The position numbers and the translations under genes were made by a program. From Acidobacteriota bacterium (lineage in GTDB: Bacteria > Acidobacteriota > Blastocatellia > RBC074), in the NCBI GenBank assembly GCA_018268995.1, contig JAFDVL010000095.1, forward strand, positions 1 through 64,000: DNA of 64,000 bases, read 5' to 3'. Below are positions 1 through 8,016 of the stretch, piece after piece. How positions within the stretch are numbered: position 1 is the stretch's first letter; every line of letters begins with the position of its first letter. The notes beneath the pieces are model-generated. The model searched no databases, was not told where the DNA came from, and saw nothing but the letters and a program-made list of their open reading frames with translations.

Positions 1-647
1 GGATGCCAGCAATCGTAATCCGTCACCAGCGCCATAGTCGAATAACAAATTTCTGCCTCGCGGGCAAGTTTCGCTTCCTGCAAATTCGTCATTCCGATGA
101 CATCCATCCCCCACGAACGATAAAGCCGTGATTCCGCCAGCGTTGAAAATGCCGGGCCTTCCATACAGCAATACGTTCCGCCACGATGTAACTTCAGTCC
201 TTCAATCGTTCTACCTGCTGCTTCCAGCGTATCGCAAAGCGCCTCACAAACCGGGTGCGCAAAGGTGATATGCGCGACAATGCCTTCGCCAAAGAAGGTC
301 GAAATCCGCCCCCGTGTACGGTCAAAAAACTGATCTGGGATCAGAAAGTCTGTTGGTGCATATTGCTCCTGCAATGAACCCACCGCAGAAGCCGAAATGA
401 TCCGCTCAACGCCGAGCATTTTCATGCCGTAGATATTGGCGCGAAAAGGTAATTCAGAAGGCTGTAGCTTATGCCCGCGTCCGTGGCGCGCCAGAAACGC
501 GACTGATTGCCCTTCGAGCGTGCCAAGAATGTAATTATCAGAAGGCTTACCGAACGGCGTGTCCAGACTGACTTCGCGGACATTGCTCAGCCCTTCCATT
601 TGGTACAGGCCGCTGCCACCGATAATGCCGATTTTTGCTTGTTCCAT
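1..647 (-). CDS. mtnP: S-methyl-5'-thioadenosine phosphorylase, C-terminus cut by window start
   Basis: Phosphorolysis of methylthioadenosine to adenine and 5-methylthioribose-1-phosphate in the cytosolic methionine salvage pathway. The reading frame is open to the window edge and gives 215 codons of a protein usually about 290 long. Visible family motifs are the N-terminal IGIIGGSGLY, the phosphate-site RHGRGH, SASAVGSL, MEGPAFST near residue 180, and GMDVIGMTNLQEAKLAREAE followed by TDYDCW. The last block is typical of MTAP rather than purine nucleoside phosphorylase. The usual Arg of the RFST motif is Ala here. The start at 647 has a good ribosome site (GGAGAAGAG) directly upstream. The gene lies downstream of the PPIase gene on the same strand, separated by a long hairpin. 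Confidence 0.93.
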   Translation of the reverse strand, partial: MEQAKIGIIGGSGLYQMEGLSNVREVSLDTPFGKPSDNYILGTLEGQSVAFLARHGRGHKLQPSELPFRANIYGMKMLGVERIISASAVGSLQEQYAPTDFLIPDQFFDRTRGRISTFFGEGIVAHITFAHPVCEALCDTLEAAGRTIEGLKLHRGGTYCCMEGPAFSTLAESRLYRSWGMDVIGMTNLQEAKLAREAEICYSTMALVTDYDCWH

Positions 648-661
648 CTCTTCTCCTGAGA

Positions 662-743
662 AAAAGCACGGAGTACAAACTTCAGCCTGGTTGTTTCTGG
701 CTTTACCATCAACGCTAGGCTAAAGCGTGTACTCCATGCTTTT
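662..743. repeat. 27-bp imperfect inverted repeat between ppiC-like gene and mtnP
   Basis: Arms 662-688 and 717-743 match at 23 of 27 positions. Two of the four differences become G-U pairs in a minus-strand transcript, which is the strand of both flanking genes. The core of the right arm reads AAAGCGTGTACTCCATGC. It may act as an intercistronic terminator or processing hairpin, or be a dispersed REP-like element. The sequence alone does not decide this. Confidence 0.7.
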
Positions 744-749
744 CAATTG

Positions 750-1937
750 CTATTTCTTGTCTGGTGCCGCGCTTGCGCCCGGTGCTGGCAATTTCAGACT
801 GGGTGTTTCTGGTGCGCGGATTCCCTTGATATTGATTGCGAAATCATTCGGCGCAGTGACGGGATATTTCAAGGTTGCGTCTTCGATAGCGCGTTGGATT
901 TTTTTCTGTTTGATCTCCCCTTCGGCTTTATCCACATCGCCAGTGGAAATCAGGATGTGACGAGCAAGAACCAAGTCCTGTTCATCCTCAGTGGTTACAA
1001 CGTCGGTTTCTTTATTCGGCTTGCGCTTGGCCCGATCATCTATTTTGATGATGTGGTAGCCAAATTTACTTTTGACCAGATCACTGACTTGCCCTTTTTG
1101 CATCCCGAAGGCAGCGGCTTCAAATTCAGGCACCATGCCGCCTTTGCCAAACCAGCGGAGCAATCCACCTTTGGCCCCTGAACCATCAGCGGAAAACTGT
1201 CCAGCCAAGGTGGCGAAATCTTCACCAGCCTTCACTTTTTTCAGCACATCTTCTGCTTGTTGCTTGACCTTTTCTGGATCAGCATTCGGATGCGTTTTGT
1301 AATATTCGTCTAATTCTTCTTTCGTTGGTTTGAGTTGTTCGTCTAAGGATTCCTGATACAGCCCAGCCAGCGATTGGGCGCGTTGCATTTTGATTTGCAG
1401 TTGTACTTCGGGCGTTTTGTCGTATCCGGCCTTACGTGCGCGCTCCGCACGAATTTTGATCTCTGACCAACCCTTTTTTACGGCTTCAAGCTGTTCGGGC
1501 GTGGGTTGTTCTTTGCTGCCTTCGGCCAACATTTTGACGAACGCATCGAATTCTTTGGGATGTGCGGCAGCGTAAGCTGTCACTTCAGCTTCAGGCACTT
1601 CAGACGCCGCCTTGGCTCCATTGTCGCTGGATTTTTGCGCTTCGGTATCCGCCAAAACTTTTTCTATTTGGATTTCCAGTCGTTGTTGGAACTTTTCAGT
1701 TTTATCCAATTTGGCGGCTTCGGCAGCCTGGGCCAGAGAAAATAACTGCTTGATATTTTTGAGAGCGTCCTGACGCGCTTTGTCATTCTCAGCTAACTGC
1801 CGTTTTTGCATGTCAGGCAGCGGATCAGTCAGCATGGTTAATTCCTGCGCAGTGATTTCTTTGTATGGACTACGGCAAGCCCCAAATGCCAACACCGCCA
1901 GCGCCAGCATTAAAATTAGTGCAATTCTTGATTTCAT
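750..1937 (-). CDS. Lipoprotein peptidylprolyl isomerase, parvulin/PpiC type
   Basis: Probable extracytoplasmic folding catalyst of the SurA/PrsA type, 395 aa. An N-terminal hydrophobic signal ends in a lipobox-like FGAC (Cys20). A long charged helical region follows to about residue 225. The parvulin core lies at about 235-305, with KAGEDFATLAGQFSADGSG, GLLRWFGKGGMVPEFEAAAF and FGYHIIKI. The usual first strand of a parvulin domain (RHIL-type) is absent before the core, but VLARHILIST occurs after it, near residue 330, so the domain may be permuted. The C-terminus is Pro/Ala-rich. A weak GGAG lies 12 nt upstream of the ATG. Its neighbours are the MeaB fusion upstream and mtnP downstream, with no evident functional link. 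Confidence 0.85.
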   Translation of the reverse strand: MKSRIALILMLALAVLAFGACRSPYKEITAQELTMLTDPLPDMQKRQLAENDKARQDALKNIKQLFSLAQAAEAAKLDKTEKFQQRLEIQIEKVLADTEAQKSSDNGAKAASEVPEAEVTAYAAAHPKEFDAFVKMLAEGSKEQPTPEQLEAVKKGWSEIKIRAERARKAGYDKTPEVQLQIKMQRAQSLAGLYQESLDEQLKPTKEELDEYYKTHPNADPEKVKQQAEDVLKKVKAGEDFATLAGQFSADGSGAKGGLLRWFGKGGMVPEFEAAAFGMQKGQVSDLVKSKFGYHIIKIDDRAKRKPNKETDVVTTEDEQDLVLARHILISTGDVDKAEGEIKQKKIQRAIEDATLKYPVTAPNDFAINIKGIRAPETPSLKLPAPGASAAPDKK

Positions 1938-1968
1938 TCTTAGTGTTAACTCCTATTCAGATTCAAAT

Positions 1969-3354
1969 TTAACTTTCGGATGGAGAACTTTCGACCAGTT
2001 CTACCAAAACGCCACCAGTGCTGGCGGGATGGATAAAGGCGACAATCATTCCCCCTGCGCCTCGGCGGGGCTGTTCATCAATGAGGCGGATGCCTTGCTG
2101 CTTCAGTTGTGCCAGCTTGGCGGCAACATCCGCAACTTCTACGCAAACGTGATGGATGCCGGAGCCACGTTTCGCCAAAAACTTTCCAACAGGTGTTTCT
2201 GCGCCTGTTGCTTCTAACAGCTCGATCCGGCTTTCGCCGAGCGGCAACATGGCAGTGCGCACGCCTTGATCTTCGACCACTTCGATTTCGTGCAATTCCA
2301 ATCCCAGGCCATCGCGCCAAAACGTTAATGCTTCATCAATCGAAACTACTGCAACTCCAAGATGATTGATTTTGCGCGGTGCGTCTGATGCAGAGTGCGT
2401 CATTTGGGTTGGTGATGAGGTCGTGATGATTTCTTCCACAATGCTATAAGGATCACGTTGCCGCGCGGCGACCTGCGCAGCAAATTCTTGTAATTGTTCG
2501 GGGCGGATGGCGCGTAATGTACGTTTGAGTAATTGCTCGCGCAAGGTTTCTAAAATTCTGTACTCTGCTACAGCGCCTCGGCGCGTTTGTGATGACGCGC
2601 GATGTCGTACAAACTCTCCATAACGTTCAATCGCCGCGCCGAGTTCGGCAATGCCGCGATTTTCAATTGCCACAGTACGAACAATGGGCGGTTGCCAGCC
2701 GTCGGGTCGCATCGTCATTTCAAGCAACCCGATCAATTCGCGTTCGGTTTGCTCAACGCCTTCACGTTCGGCTTTATTGATCACAAAGACATCGCCGATT
2801 TCCATGATCCCGGCTTTGATCGCCTGAATACTATCGCCCATCCCCGGCACCAGCACCACCACACAAACATCAGCCGTTTTTACGATGTCTACTTCGTCTT
2901 GTCCGACTCCGACTGTTTCGACAAGCGTCCTATCGTATCCGGCAGCCTCTAAAACCGCAACCGCATCTACTGTTGCGCGTGCCAATCCCCCCAGATTTCC
3001 GCGCGTTGCCATCGAACGAATAAAAACATTGGGATCGGTTGCCAGCGCCTGCATCCGAATGCGATCTCCAAGCAAGGCTCCACCGGAAAACGGGCTGGAC
3101 GGATCAACTGCCACAATGCCGACAGATTGATCCAGTGAGCGGTAATGCAGGGCGAGTTTATCTACCAGCGAGGACTTGCCTGCGCCGGGCGCGCCTGTTA
3201 AGCCAACAACTAAGCCGCGTCCGCTGTGAGGAAATAACGCTTTCAGTAATTCAGTGGCCTTGGGAGATTCGTTTTCAATCGCGGAAATGGCACGCGCTAC
3301 GGCGCGCGGATCGCGTTGTAAAATGCGGTCAATTTGATCTTGAGAATGGCTCAT
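1969..3354 (-). CDS. meaB: MeaB-type GTPase fused to methylmalonyl-CoA epimerase
   Basis: A two-domain protein of the propionate/methylmalonyl-CoA pathway, 461 aa. Residues about 1-320 are an ArgK/MeaB G-protein chaperone of the B12-dependent mutase: Walker A GLTGAPGAGKSSLVDKL, VAVDPSSPFSGGALLGDRIR, VETVGVGQDEVDI and the base-recognition motif NKAE. Residues about 335-461 are a vicinal-oxygen-chelate epimerase: INHLGVAV, FWRDGLGLEL, GSGIHHVCVEV and the terminal LVELVE, supplying the expected His/His/Glu metal ligands. A longer frame runs up to 3483, but that leader is unlike the family, so I start at the ATG at 3354 (MSHSQDQI), though its ribosome site is weak. The mutase gene itself is not in the window. 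Joining both mutase helpers in one chain is the unusual point. Confidence 0.9.
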   Translation of the reverse strand: MSHSQDQIDRILQRDPRAVARAISAIENESPKATELLKALFPHSGRGLVVGLTGAPGAGKSSLVDKLALHYRSLDQSVGIVAVDPSSPFSGGALLGDRIRMQALATDPNVFIRSMATRGNLGGLARATVDAVAVLEAAGYDRTLVETVGVGQDEVDIVKTADVCVVVLVPGMGDSIQAIKAGIMEIGDVFVINKAEREGVEQTERELIGLLEMTMRPDGWQPPIVRTVAIENRGIAELGAAIERYGEFVRHRASSQTRRGAVAEYRILETLREQLLKRTLRAIRPEQLQEFAAQVAARQRDPYSIVEEIITTSSPTQMTHSASDAPRKINHLGVAVVSIDEALTFWRDGLGLELHEIEVVEDQGVRTAMLPLGESRIELLEATGAETPVGKFLAKRGSGIHHVCVEVADVAAKLAQLKQQGIRLIDEQPRRGAGGMIVAFIHPASTGGVLVELVESSPSES

Positions 3355-3774
3355 TAACACTGAAAGGGCACAAACGGAACGGAAAATCTTGATCGTTAGA
3401 CGAAAACTATAAACGCAAAGCAGGTGAATTTCCACCCGCGCAAAATTTTTTGCTTGTACACAAACTTCGCATTTCTCTATCACAACTTAACCACAAATTC
3501 TGCTTACTCTGCGTCTCGTATTAGTAAGGCGTAGCGAAGGCGCACGCGGATTTTTGGTTATACTATCCTCACCCCAATGCAACGAAAGAACAGCTAGAGA
3601 AATTCTGGCTGTTCTTTGTTGTTTTTTCTCCTCTTCCTTTTGCTTACACTCAAAAGTTCCTGGTTTGTCTTGCCTGAATCTGGGTTGCCCTTGCGACTGA
3701 TCTCCATCACAAGTTAGATTACGGCTTGCTTTCAATAATCTTGTAATACTCGTCCACAAAGCGGAATAAACCTT
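3355..3774. other. Intergenic region between divergent genes
   Basis: About 420 bp upstream of both the MeaB fusion (minus) and the GNAT gene (plus). It holds one clear hairpin (listed separately) and low-complexity A/G- and T-rich stretches. The short frames here have skewed composition and no ribosome site, and I do not call them genes. Confidence 0.6.
3585..3630 (+). terminator. Hairpin with T-rich tail
   Basis: Perfect 10-bp arms at 3585-3594 (AAAGAACAGC) and 3608-3617 (GCTGTTCTTT), loop of 13 nt, then GTTGTTTTTTCTC. It looks like a plus-strand intrinsic terminator, although no plus-strand gene lies upstream within reach. It resembles in design the second hairpin of the duplicated element at 5510 and 5852. 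Confidence 0.55.
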
Positions 3775-4311
3775 ATGCCTATTCACATTCGATTGGCGTC
3801 AATGGATGACGTTCCTATTCTGGAACAATTGATTGTGGCGTCTGTCCGGGCGTTGAGCTTTGGCTATTACACGTTGCCGCAGATTGAAAGCGCACTGATC
3901 CATGTCTTTGGCGTTGATACGCAATTGATCGCTGATGGCACCTATTTTGTGGCAGAAGATGATGGACATCTGATAGGGTGCGGAGGTTGGAGCAAACGAA
4001 AAACGTTATTTGGCGGGGACCAAATGAAAGCCGGAGAAGATAATTTACTTGATCCAGCTACTGAGGCCGCTCGCATTCGCGCCTTTTTTGTTCATCCTGA
4101 GGCCGCCCGTCGCGGCATTGGTCGGCGCTTGATCGAAACCTGTGAGCGTGCGGCATCGGCGGCGGGCTTTCACAAAATCGAACTTGCGGCTACCTTACCC
4201 GGCGAGCCATTGTATGCGACTGTTGGCTATGAAGTGATTGAGCGTTTTGAGTATCGCTTGCCGGATGGCGTATCCATGCCATTGATTCGCATGGGGAAAA
4301 TCCTGAACTGA
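3775..4311 (+). CDS. GNAT-family N-acetyltransferase
   Basis: 178 aa, the typical size of a single GNAT domain. IRLASMDDVPILEQL is the usual first strand and helix. FVAEDDGHLIGCGGW is the central beta hairpin. FFVHPEAARRGIGRRLIETC at about 105-124 is the acetyl-CoA-binding motif A (RRGIG matches the R/Q-x-x-G-x-G/A pattern). LYATVGYEVIERFEY is motif B. The substrate cannot be told. The oxidoreductase gene follows 48 bp later on the same strand and may be co-transcribed. Confidence 0.88.
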   Translation: MPIHIRLASMDDVPILEQLIVASVRALSFGYYTLPQIESALIHVFGVDTQLIADGTYFVAEDDGHLIGCGGWSKRKTLFGGDQMKAGEDNLLDPATEAARIRAFFVHPEAARRGIGRRLIETCERAASAAGFHKIELAATLPGEPLYATVGYEVIERFEYRLPDGVSMPLIRMGKILN

Positions 4312-4359
4312 CAACTGCGCGTTCTGCGCGGTGGACAAATATCAAACGGAGAAGAAGAG

Positions 4360-5349
4360 ATGAGTAAAGTCAAATGGGGCGTCCTAAGCACTTCTAATTT
4401 TGCCCAAACTAAAGTTATTCCCGCGATGTTGAAGGCGGAACATACAGAACTGGTGGCGATTGCCTCGCGCGATTTGGCAAAAGCGCAGGCCACCGCCGAC
4501 AAATTCGGATTGCCAAAGGCTTATGGTTCCTATGAAGAGCTGCTGGCCGATCCTGACATTCAGGTAATCTATAATCCAATGCCAAATCATCAACACGTTC
4601 CCTGGTCAATCAAGGCGCTTGAAGCCGGAAAGCACGTTTTGTGTGAAAAGCCCATTGGATTGAGTTCAGCTGATGCGCAACTTCTGCTGGACGCCTCACG
4701 GCATTACCCGCACCTGAAAATCATGGAAGCTTTTATGTACCGGCTTCACCCACAGTGGGTGCGGGCAAAGCAAATTGTGCAGGAAGGCGGCATCGGCGAA
4801 TTGCGTACGATCCAGTCGTTTTTTTCATACTTCAACCGGGACGGCAATAACATCCGCAACAAGTCGGACATCGGCGGCGGCGGCCTGATGGATATAGGTT
4901 GTTATAACATTTCGTTCTCACGGTTTATTTTTGATGCTGAGCCGAAGCGCGTCATCGGCATCGTTGATTATGACCCAGAGTTCCAGACGGATCGCATCGC
5001 TTCGGGGATGATGGATTTTGGCAATGGCACTTCGACGTTTACCTGTTCGACACAGCTTACGTCCTATCAACGCGCAAATATCTTTGGGACTGAAGGGCGC
5101 GTCGAAATTGAAATCCCCGTCAATGCGCCACCTGACAAGCCTTGTCGAATCTGGCATCAGCGTGGCACTGAGATTGAAGAAATCAGCTTTGATGTTTGCG
5201 ATCAATACGTCATCGAAACCGATGCCATCTCGCTCGCCGTCTTAAACGGAACTCCCGTGCCTACACCATTGGAAGACGCTGTTGCGAATATGAAAGTGAT
5301 TGAGGCTGTCATTGAAAGTGGGCGTACAGGAGGTTGGGTTGAACTGTAG
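4360..5349 (+). CDS. Gfo/Idh/MocA-family NAD(P)-dependent oxidoreductase
   Basis: 329 aa, a full-length member of the family. The N-terminal Rossmann half begins KVKWGVLSTSNFAQ, so the usual G-x-G-x-x-G is altered. YNPMPNHQH and GKHVLCEKPIGLS supply the conserved EKP near residue 97. The C-terminal dimerisation half has LRTIQSFFSYFNRD and GGGGLMDIGCYNI, where the Cys-Tyr region holds the active-site helix. It probably oxidises a sugar, cyclitol or dihydrodiol, but the substrate is not evident. The ribosome site CGGAGAAGAAGAG lies directly before the ATG. It ends just before the duplicated hairpin element, whose first copy could terminate its transcript. Confidence 0.9.
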   Translation: MSKVKWGVLSTSNFAQTKVIPAMLKAEHTELVAIASRDLAKAQATADKFGLPKAYGSYEELLADPDIQVIYNPMPNHQHVPWSIKALEAGKHVLCEKPIGLSSADAQLLLDASRHYPHLKIMEAFMYRLHPQWVRAKQIVQEGGIGELRTIQSFFSYFNRDGNNIRNKSDIGGGGLMDIGCYNISFSRFIFDAEPKRVIGIVDYDPEFQTDRIASGMMDFGNGTSTFTCSTQLTSYQRANIFGTEGRVEIEIPVNAPPDKPCRIWHQRGTEIEEISFDVCDQYVIETDAISLAVLNGTPVPTPLEDAVANMKVIEAVIESGRTGGWVEL

Positions 5350-5366
5350 TAAAATACACGCCTGCA

Positions 5367-5553
5367 ATTTTTTTAGAAACTTTGGGAACCTTTGTTTCCT
5401 AGGCGCGTGAAGTGGATTCATAAGAGATAAGTGAGTTGATGAGTTCAGCAATCGCTGTTTGGTGTGAGTGGCAGCGATTGCTTTGTGAGATTCGCATTTG
5501 AGCAACACGAAAAGCTTGGCTGTTGTGAGGGCAGCCAGGCTTTTTGTGTTTTT
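5367..5553. repeat. Duplicated two-hairpin element, copy 1
   Basis: About 187 bp, closely matching 5712-5895. It begins with a T-run and AGAAACTTTGGGAAC, then GGCGCGTGAA and TAAGAGATAAG. Hairpin A has perfect 11-bp arms 5447-5457 and 5472-5482 (AGCAATCGCTG). TGTGAGATTCGCATTT is a conserved linker. Hairpin B has 13-bp arms with one T-G pair (5510-5522, 5532-5544) followed by TTTTTGTGTTTTT. No coding potential is apparent. It may be a structured RNA or a mobile non-coding repeat. Confidence 0.8.
5510..5553 (+). terminator. Intrinsic terminator (hairpin B of copy 1)
   Basis: Stem 5510-5522 with 5532-5544, GC-rich top (GGCTG/CAGCC), then a T-tract. An A-run precedes the stem, so it could also work on the minus strand. 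It would end the transcript of the Gfo/Idh/MocA gene. Confidence 0.65.
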
Positions 5554-5711
5554 GCGAACTCCCCTTGTCCCGGTTTCTGTACCTACTTCTTGGCGCACAG
5601 CGAGTCTCCTTTCACTACTGAGGAAAAGCCTGAGGAACGCGGTTTTATCAAGAACGATGGCGCGCGATAATACCCTCACCCCGCGAAAAACGGGCGGTTC
5701 TACAGCCTCAG

Positions 5712-5895
5712 ATTTTTTTCAGAAACTTTGGGAACTAATTGCTAACAGGCGCGTGAATAGTTGGCGTAAGAGATATGAGTTAAGTGAGTTCTACAATTGC
5801 TGTTTTGTGAGGATAGCGATTGTTATGTGAGATTCGCATTTTGGGTGACATAAAAAGCTTGGCTGTTGTGAGGGCAGCCAGGCTTTTTGTGTTTT
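5712..5895. repeat. Duplicated two-hairpin element, copy 2
   Basis: Second copy of the element. Hairpin A arms are 5793-5801 and 5815-5823. Compared with copy 1, the G-C pair 5448/5481 is an A-T pair here and one C-G pair is T-G, so the stem is kept while its sequence changed. Hairpin B (5852-5865, 5875-5888) and the linker TGTGAGATTCGCATTT are practically identical to copy 1. The 158 bp between the copies is not repeated. It lies downstream of the convergent sigma-54 activator gene, which ends at 5969. Confidence 0.8.
5852..5895. terminator. Bidirectional intrinsic terminator (hairpin B of copy 2)
   Basis: 14-bp stem 5852-5865 with 5875-5888 including one T-G pair, A-run before and TTTTTGTGTTTT after. 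It is placed to end the minus-strand transcript of the sigma-54 activator. Confidence 0.6.
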
Positions 5896-5968
5896 GGAAA
5901 GAACGTTGCCCGCTACATTTTTGTTGCTTGGAAAAGGCTGGGCGACAAAATCGTGGGGCGCGGTGATG

Positions 5969-7522
5969 TTAGCGAAAGCGTTCACAAGAAATGCCAAATT
6001 TTTTGACCTTGTAATTAATTACCCGCTCAGTCACTTGTAACAGGGTTGCGGCTCGTGCTTGATTGCCGCGCGTGATTTTCAAGGCATCCGTAATCATTGC
6101 GCGCTCCAATGTTTCTACTGCTGCCGTCAGTGACTGTTGCGGCATGGTGTCGGAAACTTCTGCTGTTTGCAGCGAAGGCGGTAGATGATGGCTATGAATT
6201 ACGGCATCGTTACAAACCACGACGGCCCGCTCAATACAATTTTCCAGCTCACGCACATTCCCCGGCCAGTGATAGCTCATCAGCATATCAATGGCGGGCG
6301 TCGAAATACGGCGCACCGGTTTGTTATGTTCCTTGGCGTATTTTTCAATGAAATGATCGGCCAGCAGCAAAATATCCGGCTTGCGTTCACTCAGCGGTGG
6401 CAAAAACACGGTGAAGACATTGAGACGATAATACAAATCTTCGCGAAAGGTTTTATCTGCAATCGCCTTTTCCAGGTCTTTATTGGTAGCAGCAATCAAC
6501 CGGACATCGGTTTGCATAGTTCCCGTTCCGCCAACGCGCTCGAATTCGCGCTCTTGCAACACTCGCAATAGCTTCACTTGTGTTGCCAGGCTTAACTCGC
6601 CAATTTCATCCAGAAATATTGTGCCCCCATCCGCCAACTCAAAACGGCCTTTGCGTTGGACGACGGCTCCGGTGAAAGCACCGCGTTCATGCCCGAATAA
6701 CTCTGTCTCAATTAAGCTTTCGGGTAATGCTGCGCAGTTGACTTTTATAAATGGCTGTTCTGCTCGGGGAGAATTGCGATGAATAAATTCCGCTACCAAT
6801 TCTTTTCCTGTACCGGATTCGCCGCGAATCAGCACTGTCGTTTTGGTCGGAGCTACTTGCAGTGCTTGTTCTAAGGCGGCCATTAAGGAATTGCTGCTGC
6901 CAATTAATGAACCAAGATCGGCCTTGTGCGGTAACTGAAACGAAGAACGCTGTAAGTTAACTTCTTCGTCTATGGGCGTGCGTTGCAGGCTTTTTTTCGC
7001 CTGGATTGTTTGCCCAATAAATCCGGCGACAACGCCAAAAAACTGGCTTGCCAGAGCATATTCTTCTTGTGGTCGAATGAACGCGCTTAAGGCTCCGATA
7101 GGATGGCCCTGGACTAGAACTGGTACACAAATAAAGCTACGGGATTCCAATTCCGCCAACCCAATCCCCAGGCGATTAAGATAGAGCGGTTCATCGCTGA
7201 TGTCAGGAACGATCACCGGGCGACCAGACATAACAACACGACCTGTGATTCCTTCGCCCATTTGATAGCGGCCCTGTGTACGTGTTCGTTCACTAACGCC
7301 TACTGCCACGGTCACACGGATTTCACGCGTCCGCTCGTTAAGAAGCGAAAGCATGCATTGTTGGAACTTATGGCGCTCTCCGAGGAGAGTAAAAACACGG
7401 GCTATCGCCTCTTCTGGAGGTAAGTCTAAATCCAGGATGCGATGAATTTCTTGCAAGGTTTTGAGCTTGGTCAACTCGCTTTCCGCCACGAGCTTTGGCC
7501 AAGCCGAAATTTCTACATTCAT
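5969..7522 (-). CDS. Sigma-54-dependent transcriptional activator, GAF-AAA-FIS (NifA-like architecture)
   Basis: 517 aa. A GAF sensor domain at about 20-175 includes GRYQMGEGITGRVVMSGRPV. The AAA+ core at about 205-430 has Walker A GESGTGKE, the sigma-54-contacting GAFTGA loop, Walker B-type GGTIFLDEIGEL and arginine-finger region FREDLYYRLNVF. A FIS-type helix-turn-helix sits at the end (GNQARAATLL). The order matches NifA-type activators, but no nitrogenase genes are nearby, so the regulon is unknown. A frame start at 7540 exists, but GGAGAGGTGA lies right before the second ATG at 7522, which I take as the start. Two dyads upstream (7629-7648, 7661-7685) are candidate binding sites. Confidence 0.92.
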   Translation of the reverse strand: MNVEISAWPKLVAESELTKLKTLQEIHRILDLDLPPEEAIARVFTLLGERHKFQQCMLSLLNERTREIRVTVAVGVSERTRTQGRYQMGEGITGRVVMSGRPVIVPDISDEPLYLNRLGIGLAELESRSFICVPVLVQGHPIGALSAFIRPQEEYALASQFFGVVAGFIGQTIQAKKSLQRTPIDEEVNLQRSSFQLPHKADLGSLIGSSNSLMAALEQALQVAPTKTTVLIRGESGTGKELVAEFIHRNSPRAEQPFIKVNCAALPESLIETELFGHERGAFTGAVVQRKGRFELADGGTIFLDEIGELSLATQVKLLRVLQEREFERVGGTGTMQTDVRLIAATNKDLEKAIADKTFREDLYYRLNVFTVFLPPLSERKPDILLLADHFIEKYAKEHNKPVRRISTPAIDMLMSYHWPGNVRELENCIERAVVVCNDAVIHSHHLPPSLQTAEVSDTMPQQSLTAAVETLERAMITDALKITRGNQARAATLLQVTERVINYKVKKFGISCERFR

Positions 7523-7628
7523 TCTCACCTCTCCAATCATTTCAGCTAGGCAAAGGCCGTACCATCAGAAATAAACGAGGGAAATTCTGATTTTAGACGA
7601 ACTTAGATTGAGTTTTGTTTTTGGCTGT

Positions 7629-7648
7629 AAAATACGAAACTGTATTTT
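7629..7648. promoter_or_regulatory. AT-rich dyad AAAATAC-N6-GTATTTT
   Basis: Two 7-bp arms 7629-7635 and 7642-7648 spaced by six bases, about 110 bp upstream of the activator start. It may be an operator or part of a promoter. Chance occurrence in AT-rich DNA is possible. Confidence 0.35.
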
Positions 7649-7660
7649 TGCAGAGAAGAG

Positions 7661-7685
7661 AAGACAATTCTGTGTGAATTGTCTT
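7661..7685. promoter_or_regulatory. 25-bp palindrome, candidate operator
   Basis: Perfect 10-bp arms AAGACAATTC (7661-7670) and GAATTGTCTT (7676-7685) around TGTGT. The symmetry and spacing fit a dimeric helix-turn-helix protein, plausibly the adjacent activator binding its own regulatory region. There is no T-tract on the plus strand, so a terminator is less likely. Confidence 0.5.
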
Positions 7686-8016
7686 AGATAGAATCATGCC
7701 GGCTGCTTCGGACAATTTCGTTGCCTCCTCCTTTCTTGGCCACATTTTAGTAGTTGCGTCTCCCACAAATGGGTCGTCTGTTGGCCCCTTCTCAGAACAA
7801 GCAAATAACCCGAAAAATAAGATTTTCCCAGCGTTTACTAGGTCTTATTGCGTGGGCGGTATTTTCAACAAAATGGTTGGAATCTGCTTTGCCAGTTATC
7901 CCAGCGGATGAAAGAGAGGTGTTGGTGAAGGTTGATAAAAAATTGAGGCGGAATTGACGGCCATTTGAGTCGGATCAGCTAGCCTCAAAAAACAAAAAAT
8001 GCTGGGAGACATCCTC

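Larger units (their letters stand above)
7523..8016. other. Divergent intergenic region with two dyads
   Basis: Nearly 500 bp between the sigma-54 activator (minus) and the metalloprotease-like gene (plus). It carries two palindromic sites near the activator start. I found no convincing -24/-12 promoter. The short frames around 7696-7957 lack ribosome sites and I leave them uncalled. Confidence 0.6.

Noticed and set aside
3487..3786. 99-codon minus-strand frame upstream of the MeaB fusion
   Set aside because: Low-complexity Lys/Arg/Gln composition, overlaps a terminator-like hairpin and the GNAT start, and has no ribosome site.
5969..7522. Possible nitrogen-fixation regulator NifA
   Set aside because: The GAF-AAA-FIS order fits NifA but also many other activators, and no nif genes are in the window.
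7696..7957. Two overlapping short plus-strand frames (71 and 67 codons) in the divergent region
   Set aside because: No ribosome sites and no recognisable motif; the second has a hydrophobic stretch but nothing that supports translation.
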